The notes under the pieces: model-generated
The model's input: only the letters and a program-made list of their open reading frames with translations
Told to the model about the DNA's origin: nothing
Database searches by the model: none
Translations under genes and position numbers: made by a program
Shown: piece by piece, positions 1-12,205 of the stretch
How positions within the stretch are numbered: position 1 is the stretch's first letter
Layout: every line of letters begins with the position of its first letter
Assembly (NCBI GenBank): GCA_963920705.1
Contig: OY987225.1
Location: 30,193,538 to 30,257,537 of the forward strand
DNA: 64,000 bases
Source: Odiellus spinosus
Taxonomy: Eukaryota; Arthropoda; Arachnida; Opiliones; Phalangiidae
Reading direction: 5' to 3'

Positions 1-62
1 CTCACGCGTTCTGGCACGTGATAAAGTAGCTTTCGCGCGGCCTTTTTCGTAAAAGAACTTAA
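1..62 (+). repeat. Dispersed repeat DR3, copy 1 (cut by window edge)
   Basis: The first 60 bases resemble 7,351-7,416, 31,851-31,920 and the reverse of 51,546-51,612. Shared parts are a GACACGTGAT-like start, CTTTCGCGCG, and TTCGTGAAAGTACTTAA. No ends or target duplication can be set, so the element class is unknown. The copy may begin left of the window. Confidence 0.5.
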
Positions 63-2335
63 TCCAGAAATTCCTGGACATTTACATATTGAAGTTTCTT
101 AAAAATGAAATAAGAATTCACTTTAAGATAGATATCCATTGTTAATAGTTCTAGATATCACTTTAGACGTTTCTTCGGCTCTTTTTAACAATCACAAAAC
201 TCCGGATATGTTTGAAATATATTTTATTTGTAAATATTTGATGTCCTTAAGGCTACGCAATTACCCTTAAATCACTCATTTTTATGGAACGCTCCATATT
301 TTTGTGAATTGTTCATAAAATATACATTTGAAAGAATCACTTCCGCCGATTTTTTCTTCTCTAATTTTATACCGAGTTATAAAACCTCAGGGAAAACAAT
401 TGTGGGAATAGTTAAAAGAAATAAAGTTGACCCAAAAACATATAGGCATTTTTTTTCAACAATACATCTAATTTTAGAATTCGCTGTTGGAACTTTATGT
501 GTTAATGGATATTGCTTTCAATTTCAATACGATTTTATTTATACAATATATGGATTTATTCGCGAGGAGTTTTTAATCTAGCTAAAGGTGGGGTGGATTA
601 AAACTTAATATTAAACCGCATAATGGATTAAAGTTTATTGAGAAATTCTTCCCGAATTTTTAAATTTCAAATAACTTGTGAACATTAATTAACTTTCAAC
701 GCGCTCAGTAAAGTGACAGATATTAATTTTAAAACCTTAGTTAAATACGTTCTACATCTGTCACAGTAAGGGATACTTAAAGGGACAGTAACACGTTAAT
801 TTGAATATTTAAATTTATTTTAAAGTTTAGGAGACACGTCGATGATTGTTATTTCCCACTTATTACGTCATATATAATTGTTTATCACCTAAAATCAGAG
901 CTTTAATCTTTTCGCTGCATAACCACTTATGTAAAATCTGTGCACCGATTACATGATTACGTAACTGATTACACCCTTTGGTAATTTGTAATAAATTTAG
1001 TACAGTCAAAGCTATAGTCTTGTACATCTAATCTTCGTTGATTTTAATTAAATTAAGCTTAAATTTATGACATAAACGCTCAATACATGATACAGCATCA
1101 TTGAATTTGTAAGCACCGAGCATCAGTTTAGAATGACAAGATATTGACGTCATGGCATTGTTTTGCATTTATCAAAATCTTTGCTGGTTAAATTTTAGAG
1201 TAAATAGACTATGTTTTGGGGTGGGGGACAATCGTATACACAATACTTTTGACCTAATTAAATTTTTACCAGATGGTAATGATAGGTATTTGTACTATCT
1301 GTGAAAAGTCAAACTAAAATTCATTTTATAATTGTGTTCAAGAACAGTTTTCACACTTGGGAAAGCTGGATCGGATTAACACAATAGGTCAGAACCTTAT
1401 AGACGATAAAATAGTATTTGAAACCTTAAGCCTCTTGAACATGAGCTGATTCTATCAATATAAATAACATAAGAAAGGTTTTCACTTTTCTCATTTCGCG
1501 ATTTACCAATAATAAATACATGATAATATTGAAATGGATTTGCCTTTTTTCATTGTAATTTGTTCGATTTAAACTCTTTTAAGTGTAATTTACAATACTA
1601 CCAAAGCTGAGATGTATTAATACACGATGTTAAACCTTATAGCAAAGAAAGTAGTTACTAACTATTAATAAACACCAGTAAAGCTAGTTCCGCTCGGCTT
1701 AACTCAAACCTTTTAATACTTTAGATTTTATTTCCCCCTTTTGTATTTGGATGAAAAATAGTCACAAAAAGATTTTCATAGAAAATTTTACGATTTCTTA
1801 TACATTTTTCTATAGAATAAGATTAACCGTAATACGAAATTTCTATATTATTTTATGAATATATATATTTAATTTTATATTTAGAGATTTTACGGGAAGT
1901 CGTTATACGTCGGTATAACTTCCGGTTTTAGTTTGCGTGACGAATTTAATTTATACGGTTAATTATAATTTAAGAAATTAATCATATTTTTGTTTAATTG
2001 GGTGAGTATTTGCGTATTATAATTGGGATACAAAACCTGGAATAATTTAAATTTAGTTCTAGTTATAGAAGGGGATATGTTTCTTAAATTATCCGTAGAT
2101 AAATACTTCCGTTAATTAAACTAATTTTTAAATGTCGATAAATTACAGTTTTAAATATTGTAATTAAGTATTAAGGAAAATATACATTCACTTCCCGTTT
2201 TGCATTTTAAATAAGATAATGAAATATAATTTGATTAGATTCTGATTATATCTTAGAATTAGTAGTAAAATTCAACCCATTTAAACCATTTCTAATTGCA
2301 AAATTAAATTAAATGTAGGAAAATTAATCCCATTT
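63..2335. other. AT-rich stretch without a gene
   Basis: I see no gene. The stretch holds a TGACGTCA palindrome at 1,145-1,152, a DR2 copy at 1,604-1,660 (listed separately), an inverted pair GTGACAGAT/ATCTGTCAC at about 714-769, and a bulged hairpin at 1,893-1,923 (GTTATAC against GTATAAC). A 90-codon open frame at 309-581 has no recognisable domain and is of chance length. Confidence 0.6.
1604..1660 (+). repeat. Dispersed repeat DR2, copy 1
   Basis: This matches a recurring pattern: a GCTGAG-like start, TTAATACACnATnTTAAACC, a short gap, then AAAGTAGTT. Related copies lie at 18,422, 29,362, 32,276 and 34,624 (plus) and at 34,985 and 42,152 (minus). The copies are diverged, so the family is old. 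No element ends are visible. Confidence 0.4.
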
Positions 2336-2339
2336 TTAA

Positions 2340-3051
2340 AGGGATAATCTACCCTTACAACAATTATTTTTTTATAAATCAATTACTTATCGATTAAATA
2401 TGCCTTTAATCCAACTGTAAATATTTTACAAACAAATTTTAAACTAGAAATTTCAAATTTTCCGTAAAATAGACTTAGCTGGATCAAGGAGGATCAGAGA
2501 AGGAGAGGAAATGTGGGGACGGCGCGGTTCCTACTGCGTCGGCCTAAACTCCCACTCTGGGAGAACGGGGGTAGAGACGTTTCGTGGTAAAATGTTGTCG
2601 CGTGGGTAAAACGAATCCTTTATGAGACGCGCTAGCTAGCGACCACGTGACAACAGTTTACCTCGAGAATTTCCTATCCCCCCTTTCCACCCGAGTGGGA
2701 GGTTGGCTCTTCTCTCTCTAACTCAACGCAGCCTCACATTTCCTCTCCTTCTCTGATCCTCCTTGGCTGGATTCATGGAGATATCCTGAACTCCCCATAT
2801 ATAAGGACTAGCGACCAATGACATTCATCGATGGCTCTTATATGAGGAATGCATAATCTACTTGATCATTGGTCGCTTATACGAGGAGTTCAGGATATCT
2901 CCATGAATCCAGCTAAGCCTATTTTGATGGTAAGTTTTAAATTTATTTCTAGTTTATTATTTGCTTGTAATTGTTTTTACTGTTGGATTAGGAATAATTA
3001 AACTATACTACAAGATAAAATATCACGTGTTTGATAGGTTGCATTCTCTCT
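2340..3051. mobile_element. TTAA-flanked foldback element TA, copy 1, with nested F1
   Basis: A long palindromic non-autonomous element is flanked by TTAA (2,336-2,339 and 3,052-3,055). The left end begins AGGGATAATC and the right end is the inverse of AGAGAGAATGCAACC. The arms carry ATCGATT, the motif CTAATCCAAC, and an inner palindrome around GGATTCATGGAGATATCC. A 281-bp F1 element plus its 7-bp duplication interrupts it at 2,485-2,765, leaving about 424 bp of host element. TTAA duplications are typical of the piggyBac and Kolobok superfamilies. No transposase is present, so the superfamily is an inference. Confidence 0.85.
2485..2765. mobile_element. F1 MITE, copy 1 (281 bp, 7-bp TSD)
   Basis: Both ends read CAAGGAGGATCAGAGAAGGA inward and stay paired for about 30 bp. 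An exact 7-bp duplication GCTGGAT flanks the element (2,478-2,484 and 2,766-2,772). A second inverted pair lies inside (ATGTTGTC/GACAACA near CACGTG). It has no coding capacity. The body is GC-richer than its surroundings. CA...TG ends with 7-bp duplications would fit a P-, hAT- or Dada-like source, but none can be proved here. It lies inside TA copy 1. Confidence 0.92.
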
Positions 3052-3055
3052 TTAA

Positions 3056-4874
3056 ACCTTTTTACATTTCACTCTATACTATTTTCAAGTTAAAAATATA
3101 TTTCTTATTTCATATTTATTTCCAATTCTTTTACTACCATTAAGTTAAAGTATGCTAGGGGTATGTAAAATCACTAGTTGAAGTTCTTCATTCTCAATTT
3201 AAATAATTTAGCATAATATATCTCGAATTTTTATAAATTATATTAATTCTATATTTATATCTTTATATCTTTCTTCTTGTCCCATATTTTTTCCATTTTG
3301 CTAGTTTTTGATTAATAGATCAATTCCATAAATATATTTGATGTTTTATGATTCTACATTTATTTAAAACAAAAATCGACTTTGCACGAGTGACTGCGTA
3401 TTAGGATTAATGGAGATTAAAATGAGATTCTTAGTTTCCTAAAAGTTTCACATTTAAATTTAATTTCGTACCCGTATACGATATTTATTATTAATATAAC
3501 TTAATATTTAATTTAATTAATCTGAAAAAAAAATTGAAACTGTTTTTAGGAACCAAATGGAATCTTTAAAATCCCTTCTATTTGCAAAAAGTTAAAAAGA
3601 AACTATTTGAATCTTGATTCAGGTTTACCATTGCGTATTACTTCGCCTCAAGTTGCGTTATTTTGCATTAGTTTAAAATAAAATTAGATTTTGAATAATT
3701 TATCTTCATATAAAATTTAAAAAAGTTCTGAGAGGTTGAAAAATATTTTAATTAAAAATTCAATTTGACAGTATAATTTAAATTTATTATTAAAGGGATG
3801 GTATTACATGATTTTGGGCGCGTTATTTCCAAATTTTACACATTTAATGACCTAGGTAATAAAATTTTGAAATTCCATAATTCTGTAAAGGGGTTGACAA
3901 AGACTAGTCTAGTTTGTTGATGTAATGGATAAAATCCTATCATCCCATCGGATTAAAATACGACAGGGCCGGAAAATGGGGGGCTTAAAACCATCCTTTT
4001 GATAAACACCGCCGCTCTATACTTTAGTGTAGGTGACATGGTGCTGATTTACTCCAAAAAAAAAAGGTCATTCATCCATCTATCTCGTGCATGAACCCTA
4101 TATATTCCTCGAATAATTCCCTTAAAGTGCAAGTCTTTTGAAAAATTTAGGCTTAAGATAAAAAAAAATTGGATTTAGAGTTTTAAAATAAGATTAATTG
4201 GCCAATGAAATAAAAAGTTAATATTGTTAAATTATAAGTTATTGACACTTATAGTCTTTGTTTTATCAACAACGAAATATTCCTAAGCTTTGTCGAATTT
4301 TTATGTTATTCACTTAATTTGTAAGCTCTCAAAAATACTAAAAACCTTTTTCATGACACTTGAACTTTAAATTTATTCAAATAGAAAATTGAAAAGAAAA
4401 AAATTCTCTCTTTCGAAATCGAAAGTAGATTCCAGAATAATGAAAAACAAAATATTCCCGCCAAAAAAAGTGTCCCGACATCTAAAACTTTTTTTTTCTT
4501 CTTCTTCTTCTTCGTTTTAAGATTTGATTTTATGCTGAGAGACAGAGAAAGGTTCATTCTTTAAAATACGCCATGCGAAAATTTTTGGTCTAGTTAAGTT
4601 TTTTTCAATAGTGGTTTTATTCAAATTATTTCTTTGCTAGAATGAAAATTCGTATATGGGATTGACTCTAGAATGATTCAATATTATTGGTTTGAGGTTA
4701 AAATGAATTGATAGGATTAAATTTTAACACCGAGGAAGGGGAAAATGGGGAGACATAAGCCAGAGTGACGTCACTCTTATATTTCTTGCACATACAAGTA
4801 CACCAAGTTCAGCTTAAACAGTCCATTGAGTACCAAATTTTGTAAACCTGAGTTCTCAAGTTGAACTAAAGAAC
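3056..4874. other. AT-rich stretch without a gene
   Basis: No gene or element is visible. It contains a CTT-rich microsatellite at about 4,490-4,512, and a TGACGTCA palindrome at 4,766-4,773 that extends to AGTGACGTCACT. Confidence 0.6.
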
Positions 4875-4967
4875 TAATAGATAAAGATGATTGGCTGAAC
4901 GTGGCGTTCTTAAGCGTCCTCTAACGGCAAACTATGGCAAAAGTAAGAACTAACAAAACCATAAATT
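4875..4967 (+). repeat. Half-copy of the 11.6 kb foldback element
   Basis: AATAGATAAAGATGA, AAGCGTCCTC, AACGGCAAAC and the AACAAAACCA stretch match the left arm of the palindromic element at 11,603-11,835 in the same order. The opposite arm is absent. A TTAA element starts just after it (4,984). Confidence 0.6.
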
Positions 4968-4983
4968 TTAGTCGTCTGCTTAA

Positions 4984-5102
4984 AGGCCTAGGATTTCTTC
5001 TGCCCGTCACCTTCCTGTTTCACTGGAAGTGGGCTCTCCTTCTGAGCTTCCTATTGGGTAGCGAGGCAAGAGAAAGCATGGAGGGCGAGTAATCCTAGGC
5101 CT
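4984..5102. mobile_element. Small TTAA-flanked MITE (119 bp)
   Basis: Inverted ends AGGCCTAGGATT and AATCCTAGGCCT are flanked by TTAA on both sides (4,980-4,983 and 5,103-5,106). The body is GC-richer and has no open frame. Its ends differ from the TA family, so it is a separate TTAA-type element (piggyBac- or Kolobok-like by target duplication only). Confidence 0.85.
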
Positions 5103-5106
5103 TTAA

Positions 5107-5770
5107 ACTAATTACTTCGTCGATGGCGAGTATTACATTTAAAAGAGATCATGAAATATTGCCACTTCGAAATCAACCCATTTTTCTCACTTTTATGTCT
5201 TCGTGCGGCTTTAGTAAAAAAACACCTTTTAATTTATGTGTTGTGGGTTGTCTGAATTTTTATACTAAACTCACTGACCCGAAACTAACTTTCATTTTTT
5301 GAAAAAAACATTTTTAAACGATTTTACTGGGGTTTTTTTATTTAAATATTTTGACACTTTGATGGTCAATCATATATTTTAAATATTTTTATATAAGAGA
5401 TTACATTTACTGGTTAGTTTCAAATATCTGAACTCAAACAACAAAATCGACCCCAATTTAAATCGCGAAACATTTTAATAAATTTTAAACTTCTTGATGA
5501 CAGCTGTCTCTGATCGAAGGGTTTAAAAAATATACACCGCGTATTAGAAATATGCTAATAAAAGTTGGAAAAAAAAGCCACTTTTATTAATTTATATTGG
5601 TAAATTATTTTTCAATTGATATTTAAAAAATTAAATATCAAATTTCGAAAAAGTTAGGAAAAATTGAGAATAAAATTGAATATGCTTGCTAGAAAGGTTC
5701 CCAAAAAATTATAAATTTTAAGGTTTAAATCATGAATTATCAGTCTCTTTAATTAAATTCGTTTAAAACT
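5107..5770. other. AT-rich stretch without a gene
   Basis: I see nothing beyond AT-rich sequence. Confidence 0.6.
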
Positions 5771-6168
5771 CTAATTCACCACTATAATAAAAGACTAATT
5801 CACCACTATAAAAGACTAATTCACCACTATAAAAGACTAATTCACCACTATAAAAGACTAAATCACCACTATAAAAGACTAATTCACCATTAAAGACTAA
5901 TACACCACTATAAAAGACTAATTCACCACTATAAAAGACTAATTCACCACTGTAAAAAACTAATTAACCACTATAAAAGACTAATTCACAACTATAAAAG
6001 ACTAATTCACCACTATAAAATAGTAATTCACCAGTATAAAAAACTAATTTACCACTATAAAAGACTAATTCACCACTATAAAGACTAATTCACCACTATA
6101 AAAGAGTAATTCACCACTATAAAAGATTAATTAACCACTATAAAAGACTAATTAACCACTATAAAAGC
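5771..6168. repeat. Minisatellite, 21-bp unit, about 19 copies
   Basis: CTAATTCACCACTATAAAAG plus one A repeats head to tail with point changes and occasional short units (for example near 5,889 and 6,080). It has no stop-free coding pattern. Confidence 0.95.
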
Positions 6169-7105
6169 GTTTTCATATTCGCAATTTCGATAAAATCATA
6201 GGACCATATCCCCAAACACATAACCATTAAAAAAATATATTAAAATGTATAGAAAATATTTAAATTCATCACAATAATCCATCAACAATCTTTAAATATT
6301 GAAAAACTACATTAAAATTCCGAAAATCTCTTTTAAAAATAGTTTTCAAATCCCTTGTATTAAAACCTCTCAATCTCTTGTTATTCGTATATTTCGTGAA
6401 AATACATAAATTAAATATTAAAATATATAATATTAATATTTCTAGGAAATTATTATTTCCTGGATGTGGGAATTTCCGCCATGCAAAAATATACGGTATT
6501 AAATCTTTATTTATAACTGCTTAAATTAAATAGCCTCATTTTAAAATAATTTAACCCCTTAAAGGGATATTTATATATTTATTTAAAGATTGGAGAAAGT
6601 TAATTTTTATATATTAAAATTATAATATATAAATTTTATATTATGAAGTCATTGTCCTGAAAAAAAATTCTAGTATATACTTGTGTCAACGCCTATGGGG
6701 TACGATTATTTCCAAATTTAAACTCTCAGTTGAATTTTATACATAACACTTTAGTTTATGTACCTTGGGTTCAATATGGGAAAAAACTTATAAAAGTAAA
6801 TCAGAATAATTTCAAAACTTGAGCAGGCTCAAAGCTATAATCCCATCTATATCGAATATACCATATAATATACTATATTATAGCTTTATACTTACTAACA
6901 TTTTAGATTGATACTAATCATAGCTTTACCACTAGATTTTACCTCACACCGTGACAATATTTCATTATTTTTCCAATTTTGATATTTTCAAACAACTCCC
7001 ACGTACTGTACTTCCAAGAGCACTTATTTTGTCGTAACCATCCTACGTTTTCAACACTAACCTTGCCTCGTATATATATCTCTTAGAAAACTCATAAAAA
7101 TTAAC
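6169..7105. other. AT-rich stretch without a gene
   Basis: I see no gene or element. A TTAAAGGGATA string near 6,556 resembles a TA terminus, but no partner end is visible. Confidence 0.5.
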
Positions 7106-7310
7106 TTAAAGTGAAGCTGTCACCTATTTTTCATGAACTTCAAATCGGAATTTGAGTAAAAATTTTGGAAAAATCGTTAAAAAACGATTAAAAAAATATA
7201 TATACGTATGTCATATTAGAACAAAATTACCTCAACAGTAAAAATTAATATTTTATAGTCTTTGAAAAAAAAAAATTAAACAAATATTCCGAGTAATACT
7301 ACGTCATCAC
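7106..7310 (+). repeat. Dispersed repeat DR1, copy 1
   Basis: It begins TTAAAGTGAAGCTGT, continues with TTTTTCATGAAC, then TCGTTAAAAAACGATT and an ATATATACGT stretch, and ends near GTAATACTACGTCAT. Relatives are at 32,662 and 41,431 (plus) and at 20,818 and 31,095 (minus). The TTAA at the start hints at a TTAA-type element, but a matching opposite end is not seen. Confidence 0.55.
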
Positions 7311-7350
7311 TATGGTCGCGTGGGTATTATAGAGAGAGAGCTATCACTTG

Positions 7351-7416
7351 ATTCTCACGCTTTCTGACACGTGATACAGTCACTTTCGCGCGCTATTTTC
7401 GTGAAAGTACTTAATC
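7351..7416 (+). repeat. Dispersed repeat DR3, copy 2
   Basis: TCACGCTTTCTGACACGTGAT, split by single differences, then CTTTCGCGCG and TTCGTGAAAGTACTTAAT match window positions 1-62 closely. It follows DR1 copy 1 after about 40 bp, so DR1 and DR3 may be parts of one longer element. Confidence 0.5.
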
Positions 7417-8269
7417 AAAAGAAAACCTTTAATTCTACATCGTTAATCAAGATTGAAGAAATTCCTTTTAGATTGTTAAATCTACATTCCACAGTAGCTC
7501 AAGAATGTTAAAAATGCGTTAATACTAATGGGTAAAAATTTTAAATATGGCTATTTAAAAGTATGTAAAAAGTTTTACTAAATTAATTTTAATAGAATAA
7601 CACTTTTTTCAACTTTCGTTTATTAAAATTAATTCAGTAAACGATCGTATTCTACATTTATGTATAAAAATATCGCGCATAACTTGGCCCTTTTTGAAAA
7701 AAATGGTGATGACTTCACTTTAAATTTAGTTTTATGCAAGTTGAAATTTCCCGCTGTTTGAAGATCACTTAAATCCGTTTTAGTAACGTACTCGTAACGT
7801 CCCTGACCCTATTTTTGGCGCAATTCTCTCAAACATGTAGTTAAATTTAGCCAAATTTTATCCATATGGGTTATGTATAGCGCATTTTTATTATTTTACA
7901 CGGTAAACGCCCGTACAGTTTCAATGGATCGCCTTTATATTTCATTCACTCACGCACCAGCCTTAAGTTTATTTTTAATAGAACTTAAATATCACGTATA
8001 TGTACTGAGACTAAATCTTTTTCTTTCAACTCGTTTTTCCTACAATTTTATATAAAAAGCTGTATAACCCCTAGGCGACTGTCAAATTTTGCCCAGAAAA
8101 TGTTGCGTAAAGAGAAAATCCTATTTTTGTTTTCACTTTTTAATCTTTGGGATTTTATCCAGAATTCAAAGGGAAACTGTAGTTCAAATCTTCAATCGTG
8201 TGAATGATGTAACTAACATTATGCTAATATTAACCATTGGGAAATATAAATTAATCCAGTGGGATTAAA
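7417..8269. other. AT-rich stretch without a gene
   Basis: No gene is visible. A 60-codon open frame at 7,873-8,055 is of chance length. Confidence 0.55.
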
Positions 8270-8606
8270 CAGAAGTAGATGAAACCCTCCTTTGAAGTCT
8301 ACTACTCCAATGTTCCATATAGCGCTCCTCTCTGTATGGGTAAAATTCACAATTTTACGAGATCGGAGGGGTCCTACTTCATACCCCCTGTCTTCGGAAA
8401 ATCGGAAATTCTCTCTCTCCACAAACGACGACGTTTTTTTGACGAACTCCAAGGCTGCTAGAGATATTCGCTCGACGAGCTCCCGCTCCGAAAACATCTA
8501 CCGTTAGGAGGCGTACGAATCGCGCTTTTTGAAACTAACCCATACAGAGAGGGGTAGACAAGACCAGGGAGTAATACACTTCAAAGGAGGGTTTCATCGG
8601 CTTCTG
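8270..8606 (+). mobile_element. F2 MITE, copy A (337 bp)
   Basis: Ends are CAGAAGTAGATGAAACCC on the left and the inverse of CAGAAGCCGATGAAACCC on the right. Subterminal inverted pairs share CTCTCTGTATGGGT. The flanks (GATTAAA and ATCTAAT) do not form a 7-bp duplication, unlike copies B and D, so this copy is older or was rearranged at an end. Open frames of up to 92 codons cross it on the minus strand and recur in other copies, but they match nothing I recognise. Confidence 0.88.
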
Positions 8607-11602
8607 ATCTAATTATAATCTACCGTAATTACAAAAACTCTAATACTGATGTTAAAGTATTGAATTACCAATACAATACACTTTCCCTTTAAAGACACAT
8701 TTCTGTTGAAGGTGAAGTTCGTGCTTATCCGTTTTTATCGGCATTTTTTTTTTCTTTTTCTTTTTGAAATATGTCGGCCATTTTTGTCCCGGGTTATTTT
8801 TAGGAGCCAAGTTTCTCGTTAATACTTCTTGTTAAACTTTAAGGTCAATTGTTGGTTATATTTTCCTCATTGGCTCGCGATTATGCAAGTACTTTGTCTT
8901 GTCTCCCCTTCACTCTACTCCTATTCCTACTACTACTGCTTGTTTTAAGAATTCGAGTACATATATAACTCGTGTACTCGATGTTATCGAATTTAATTAT
9001 TGCTGAAAAACGATTTTCATTTTATTTTCCTGTTTTAGAAACGACCGAATTATGGTCCGAAACAGTTTTAAATTTGCAACGCGTGTAAAGTTAGACTTTA
9101 TCTATCTTTATGAAACTTAATCATAGAAATAGAAGGATGTCCAGTTGTATTTGTACTGAAAACTGATAACGAAACGAACTCGTAATTGGGTGGTAAAAAA
9201 AAAAATAGAAAGTGTTTTGGGAAAGTATATTTTCGTGTTTTAAATTAACGTAATTTATGATGCGCGTGAAATTTTATTAGAAAAGGTTAATTTGCATAAA
9301 TATATGTTGTTATAAGTCATTTTTTTTTTAATTGAATTAGTTAAAGGGTCATCTATTTTGGGTTTAGGTACAATATCCGTTTAAAAGGTAGAGTTAGTGG
9401 GTGTATTTTTATTTTTAACGTTTATTATACTCGGTACATGGTTATTTTTACATAAGGTATGAATAATAATATGAAATTGTTAAGAGGTTCTTTTAAATCG
9501 TGTCTAGTTTTGCGGAATTTCAATTTATATTATAGAATTATATTTATATTGAAACTTAAAATAGTTTTTTTTAAGTCCAAAAAATGAGTTTTATATTAAA
9601 ATTCAAATGGTCGTAACTTTTCTTTGTGACCTTGTAGACGTAATCCGATTGCACCATTAGAAAGTAGACATTCCGTATATTATTTTAAGATCATAAAATT
9701 ATGTTTCGCCACTCGAAAAAGGTGTTTCGCCACTCGATAGAAATCGAGCAAAAAAAGTCCAAAAAATGATTCATAGTCATTCGAAACAAATGGTGACAGC
9801 ATCACTGTAATAAATAAGATCCGCCCGTGTCAGAGTCAGTAAAATTTAAAAATAACCCTTTCCCCTCGAAATAGACCATCGATAACACCCAGTAACACCT
9901 TTCTCCAGATAATATATCACTTTTATTTTCGATCCTCAAGAAAAAGAAAAAAAAAAAAAAAAAATTGGATTTAAAAAGATGCCAGATTTATCTCCCCGAG
10001 TTCCAATCCCAGAATACATTTTCCTGTAAAAATTGATTATCTTTCATGAACCGTGACGATCCGAACCCGGCAAAAATCTAAAAATTTCGCATCTTATTCT
10101 TAAAATATCGCTTTTATCTGTATATTTATTATCTGGTATATTAGAGGAGTGTTACTACACGGATTACCTGAAACCACGAAAGGTGTTCAAATGGATCTAG
10201 AAAGAAAAAAAACTATGGGGTATATGTTAGAGAAAATTTAGAAATTGGGTCGTCTTGAAACTCAAATGATACCAATATTTGATCTACCTGTCTAGAGAAG
10301 TGTCAAGAAACTTACGAGAATGTCAAGTAGTATATTTGATCAGGAAAATTTGGGGAATTTGAAATTGGTATGTAATATTGGTATATATATATGGAAACCA
10401 ACTATTTAAAATATATCTGAAAATTCATTCAATTCTATTATAAATTCTCATGCAAAATTCATGGAAAATCACTCAGATTTTTGAAGTGAAATCATTGTCC
10501 CAACGTTTAGTAATAAGTTTGGAACCATATTGGCTCCACTCGGGCTCATGTAGCAGTAATTAAAAATTAAGATTAGCGATAAAATACGTTTAGAATGTTT
10601 TATAAACTACACCTGTTCTGCTCTGGTACCACTTTTGATGCCAATAGTTTCCCACAAATGTGAGTTATAATAATTTTGTCGTGGACCAAATAAATTGATT
10701 ACTTTTATCATGGAATTTAAACATCGCGTGCCACTTCGCGATAAAATGATTAAATATCCATTTGCGCCAAGTAGAGCTAAGCTGATAAATCACTTTGTTT
10801 AATCCGCGACTACATGGGTTAAGTTTTTCGAATGACATAATCCGGAGCACGAGCAACCGTGTCTAACGCGTTAAGGAAAAAAAAAAAAATTGTCTTTTGG
10901 GATCATTGGGGGTCAAGAGAAAGCGAATTGTGGCGCCGAACCTCGCCTCTCTTTCGTAACTTCCATGGGGGAGAAAATTTTATTACTAAATTGTTCATCC
11001 AATCTCTCAAACTAAAAGTAATTAAAAAAGGGAGAGTGACGTGAAAACTCTTAGTTAAATTGATTTAAACCTTGGATTTAGACCATTTGACTGTCACTTT
11101 CATCCCATCTTTAAGTTATTTTCCTCCGTTTTCTCACTTTGAACTTATATTTTGGGACGGACCAGTCGCGGCAAAGCGTATAATCAAACAAAAATATTAC
11201 GAGGAAAAAAAAATTCTAGTTGTTATTTCCGACACACTTTTTGTCTAGCTGTGGGTCATTTCATTTAAAATTCTCGTCACACGTCGCTTTTTGGCGCGAC
11301 CACAATGTAACCAGCGAAAATAAGCTAAATATAGAGGATAAAGAAAAATGTGGACCATTTATTTTTGCGCTCCGTAGAATTGTAAATTGATTTTTAAGGC
11401 CCGCGTGCTGACTGAAATTTACAGGAAATCGCGGCCATCGGACCTTTTTATATCATCTATTCAATTTAAGATTTTTTTGCCGAGATCACTATGGTTCCGG
11501 CTTTGTTAAATTGTTTTTACTCGCGAGGTGGTTTTTAATTTCTCGGTGCTATTTTTGGATATAGATTTATATATACACGGTTTATTTTCACTTAAAACGA
11601 TT
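8607..11602. other. AT-rich stretch without a gene
   Basis: Nothing certain is visible. The motif GTTTCGCCACTCGA is repeated side by side near 9,705-9,740. There is a poly-A run at about 9,947-9,964. On the minus strand at about 10,622-10,633, TGGTACCAGAGC resembles a retrotransposon primer-binding site, but no paired LTRs are seen. A 63-codon minus frame at 10,665-10,856 is unrecognised. Confidence 0.5.
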
Positions 11603-11835
11603 AACAATGGGCACGTATCTTAATAGATAAAGATGAATAACAAAAACTATTGTTAATAAGCGTCCTCGAACGGCAAACAACCCTTGGCAAATGTGGGAAC
11701 TATAATAAAACCACGTGGGCACCTGTCTATTCTTTGTCCATAGTAGCCACGCACGTGGTTTTGTTAGGAATTACTTTTGCCTGCATTGTTTGCTGTTAGA
11801 GGACATGTTATCTATTAAGCAAGGTGTTCATTGTT
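11603..11835. mobile_element. Foldback element, about 230 bp
   Basis: The arms are imperfect inverted copies. Left: CAATGGGCACGTATCTTAAT, AGATAA, then CGTCCTC, GGCAAACAA and AAAACCACGTG. Right: the inverse of CAATGAACACCTTGCTTAAT, AGATAA, CCTCTAACAGCAAACAA and AAAACCACGTG. No clear target duplication is seen, so the outer limits are approximate. One arm recurs at 4,875-4,967. There is no coding capacity. Confidence 0.75.
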
Positions 11836-11877
11836 TTCACAAATAGACTTGGATATTAATGTAAATTAAACATCTGG

Positions 11878-11957
11878 TCTCACTAATCTCACTGTCTCAC
11901 TAATCTCACTGTCTCGCTAATTAATCTCACTGTCTCACTAATCTCACAGTGAGATTA
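11878..11957. repeat. Short tandem repeat with a terminal palindrome
   Basis: TCTCACTAATCTCACTG-type units of about 17 bp repeat about four to five times. The last unit ends in the perfect hairpin TAATCTCACAGTGAGATTA (11,939-11,957), with 9-bp arms and a 1-bp loop. Confidence 0.85.
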
Positions 11958-12205
11958 TACTAAATTTGGCACCTTTTTTGAGAATTCATAAAGATTTTGT
12001 CTGAGTTTTTTGGATTAAAATGTTAATTTAGATTATTTAGGGATTTCCTGTCAAAGTTAACGGGGCTTTTGCAAATTTCTGACGTCAAGAAAAATCCGCG
12101 TAAAATGTTGTTTCCTTTCAAAATACATTACGCATTTTATAATTTTAGTATTTGTCATATTAATGAATTTTTAATTTAATTTTTTTTTTTGTTTTTTTCC
12201 CGCAG

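Noticed and set aside
776-800. TTAAAGGGACAG as a TA element end
   Set aside because: No matching opposite end or arm sequence is nearby. The match is limited to the first bases.
8219-8507. Overlapping frames on both strands
   Set aside because: They lie within an F2 MITE and recur in the other copies. No transposase motif is recognised.
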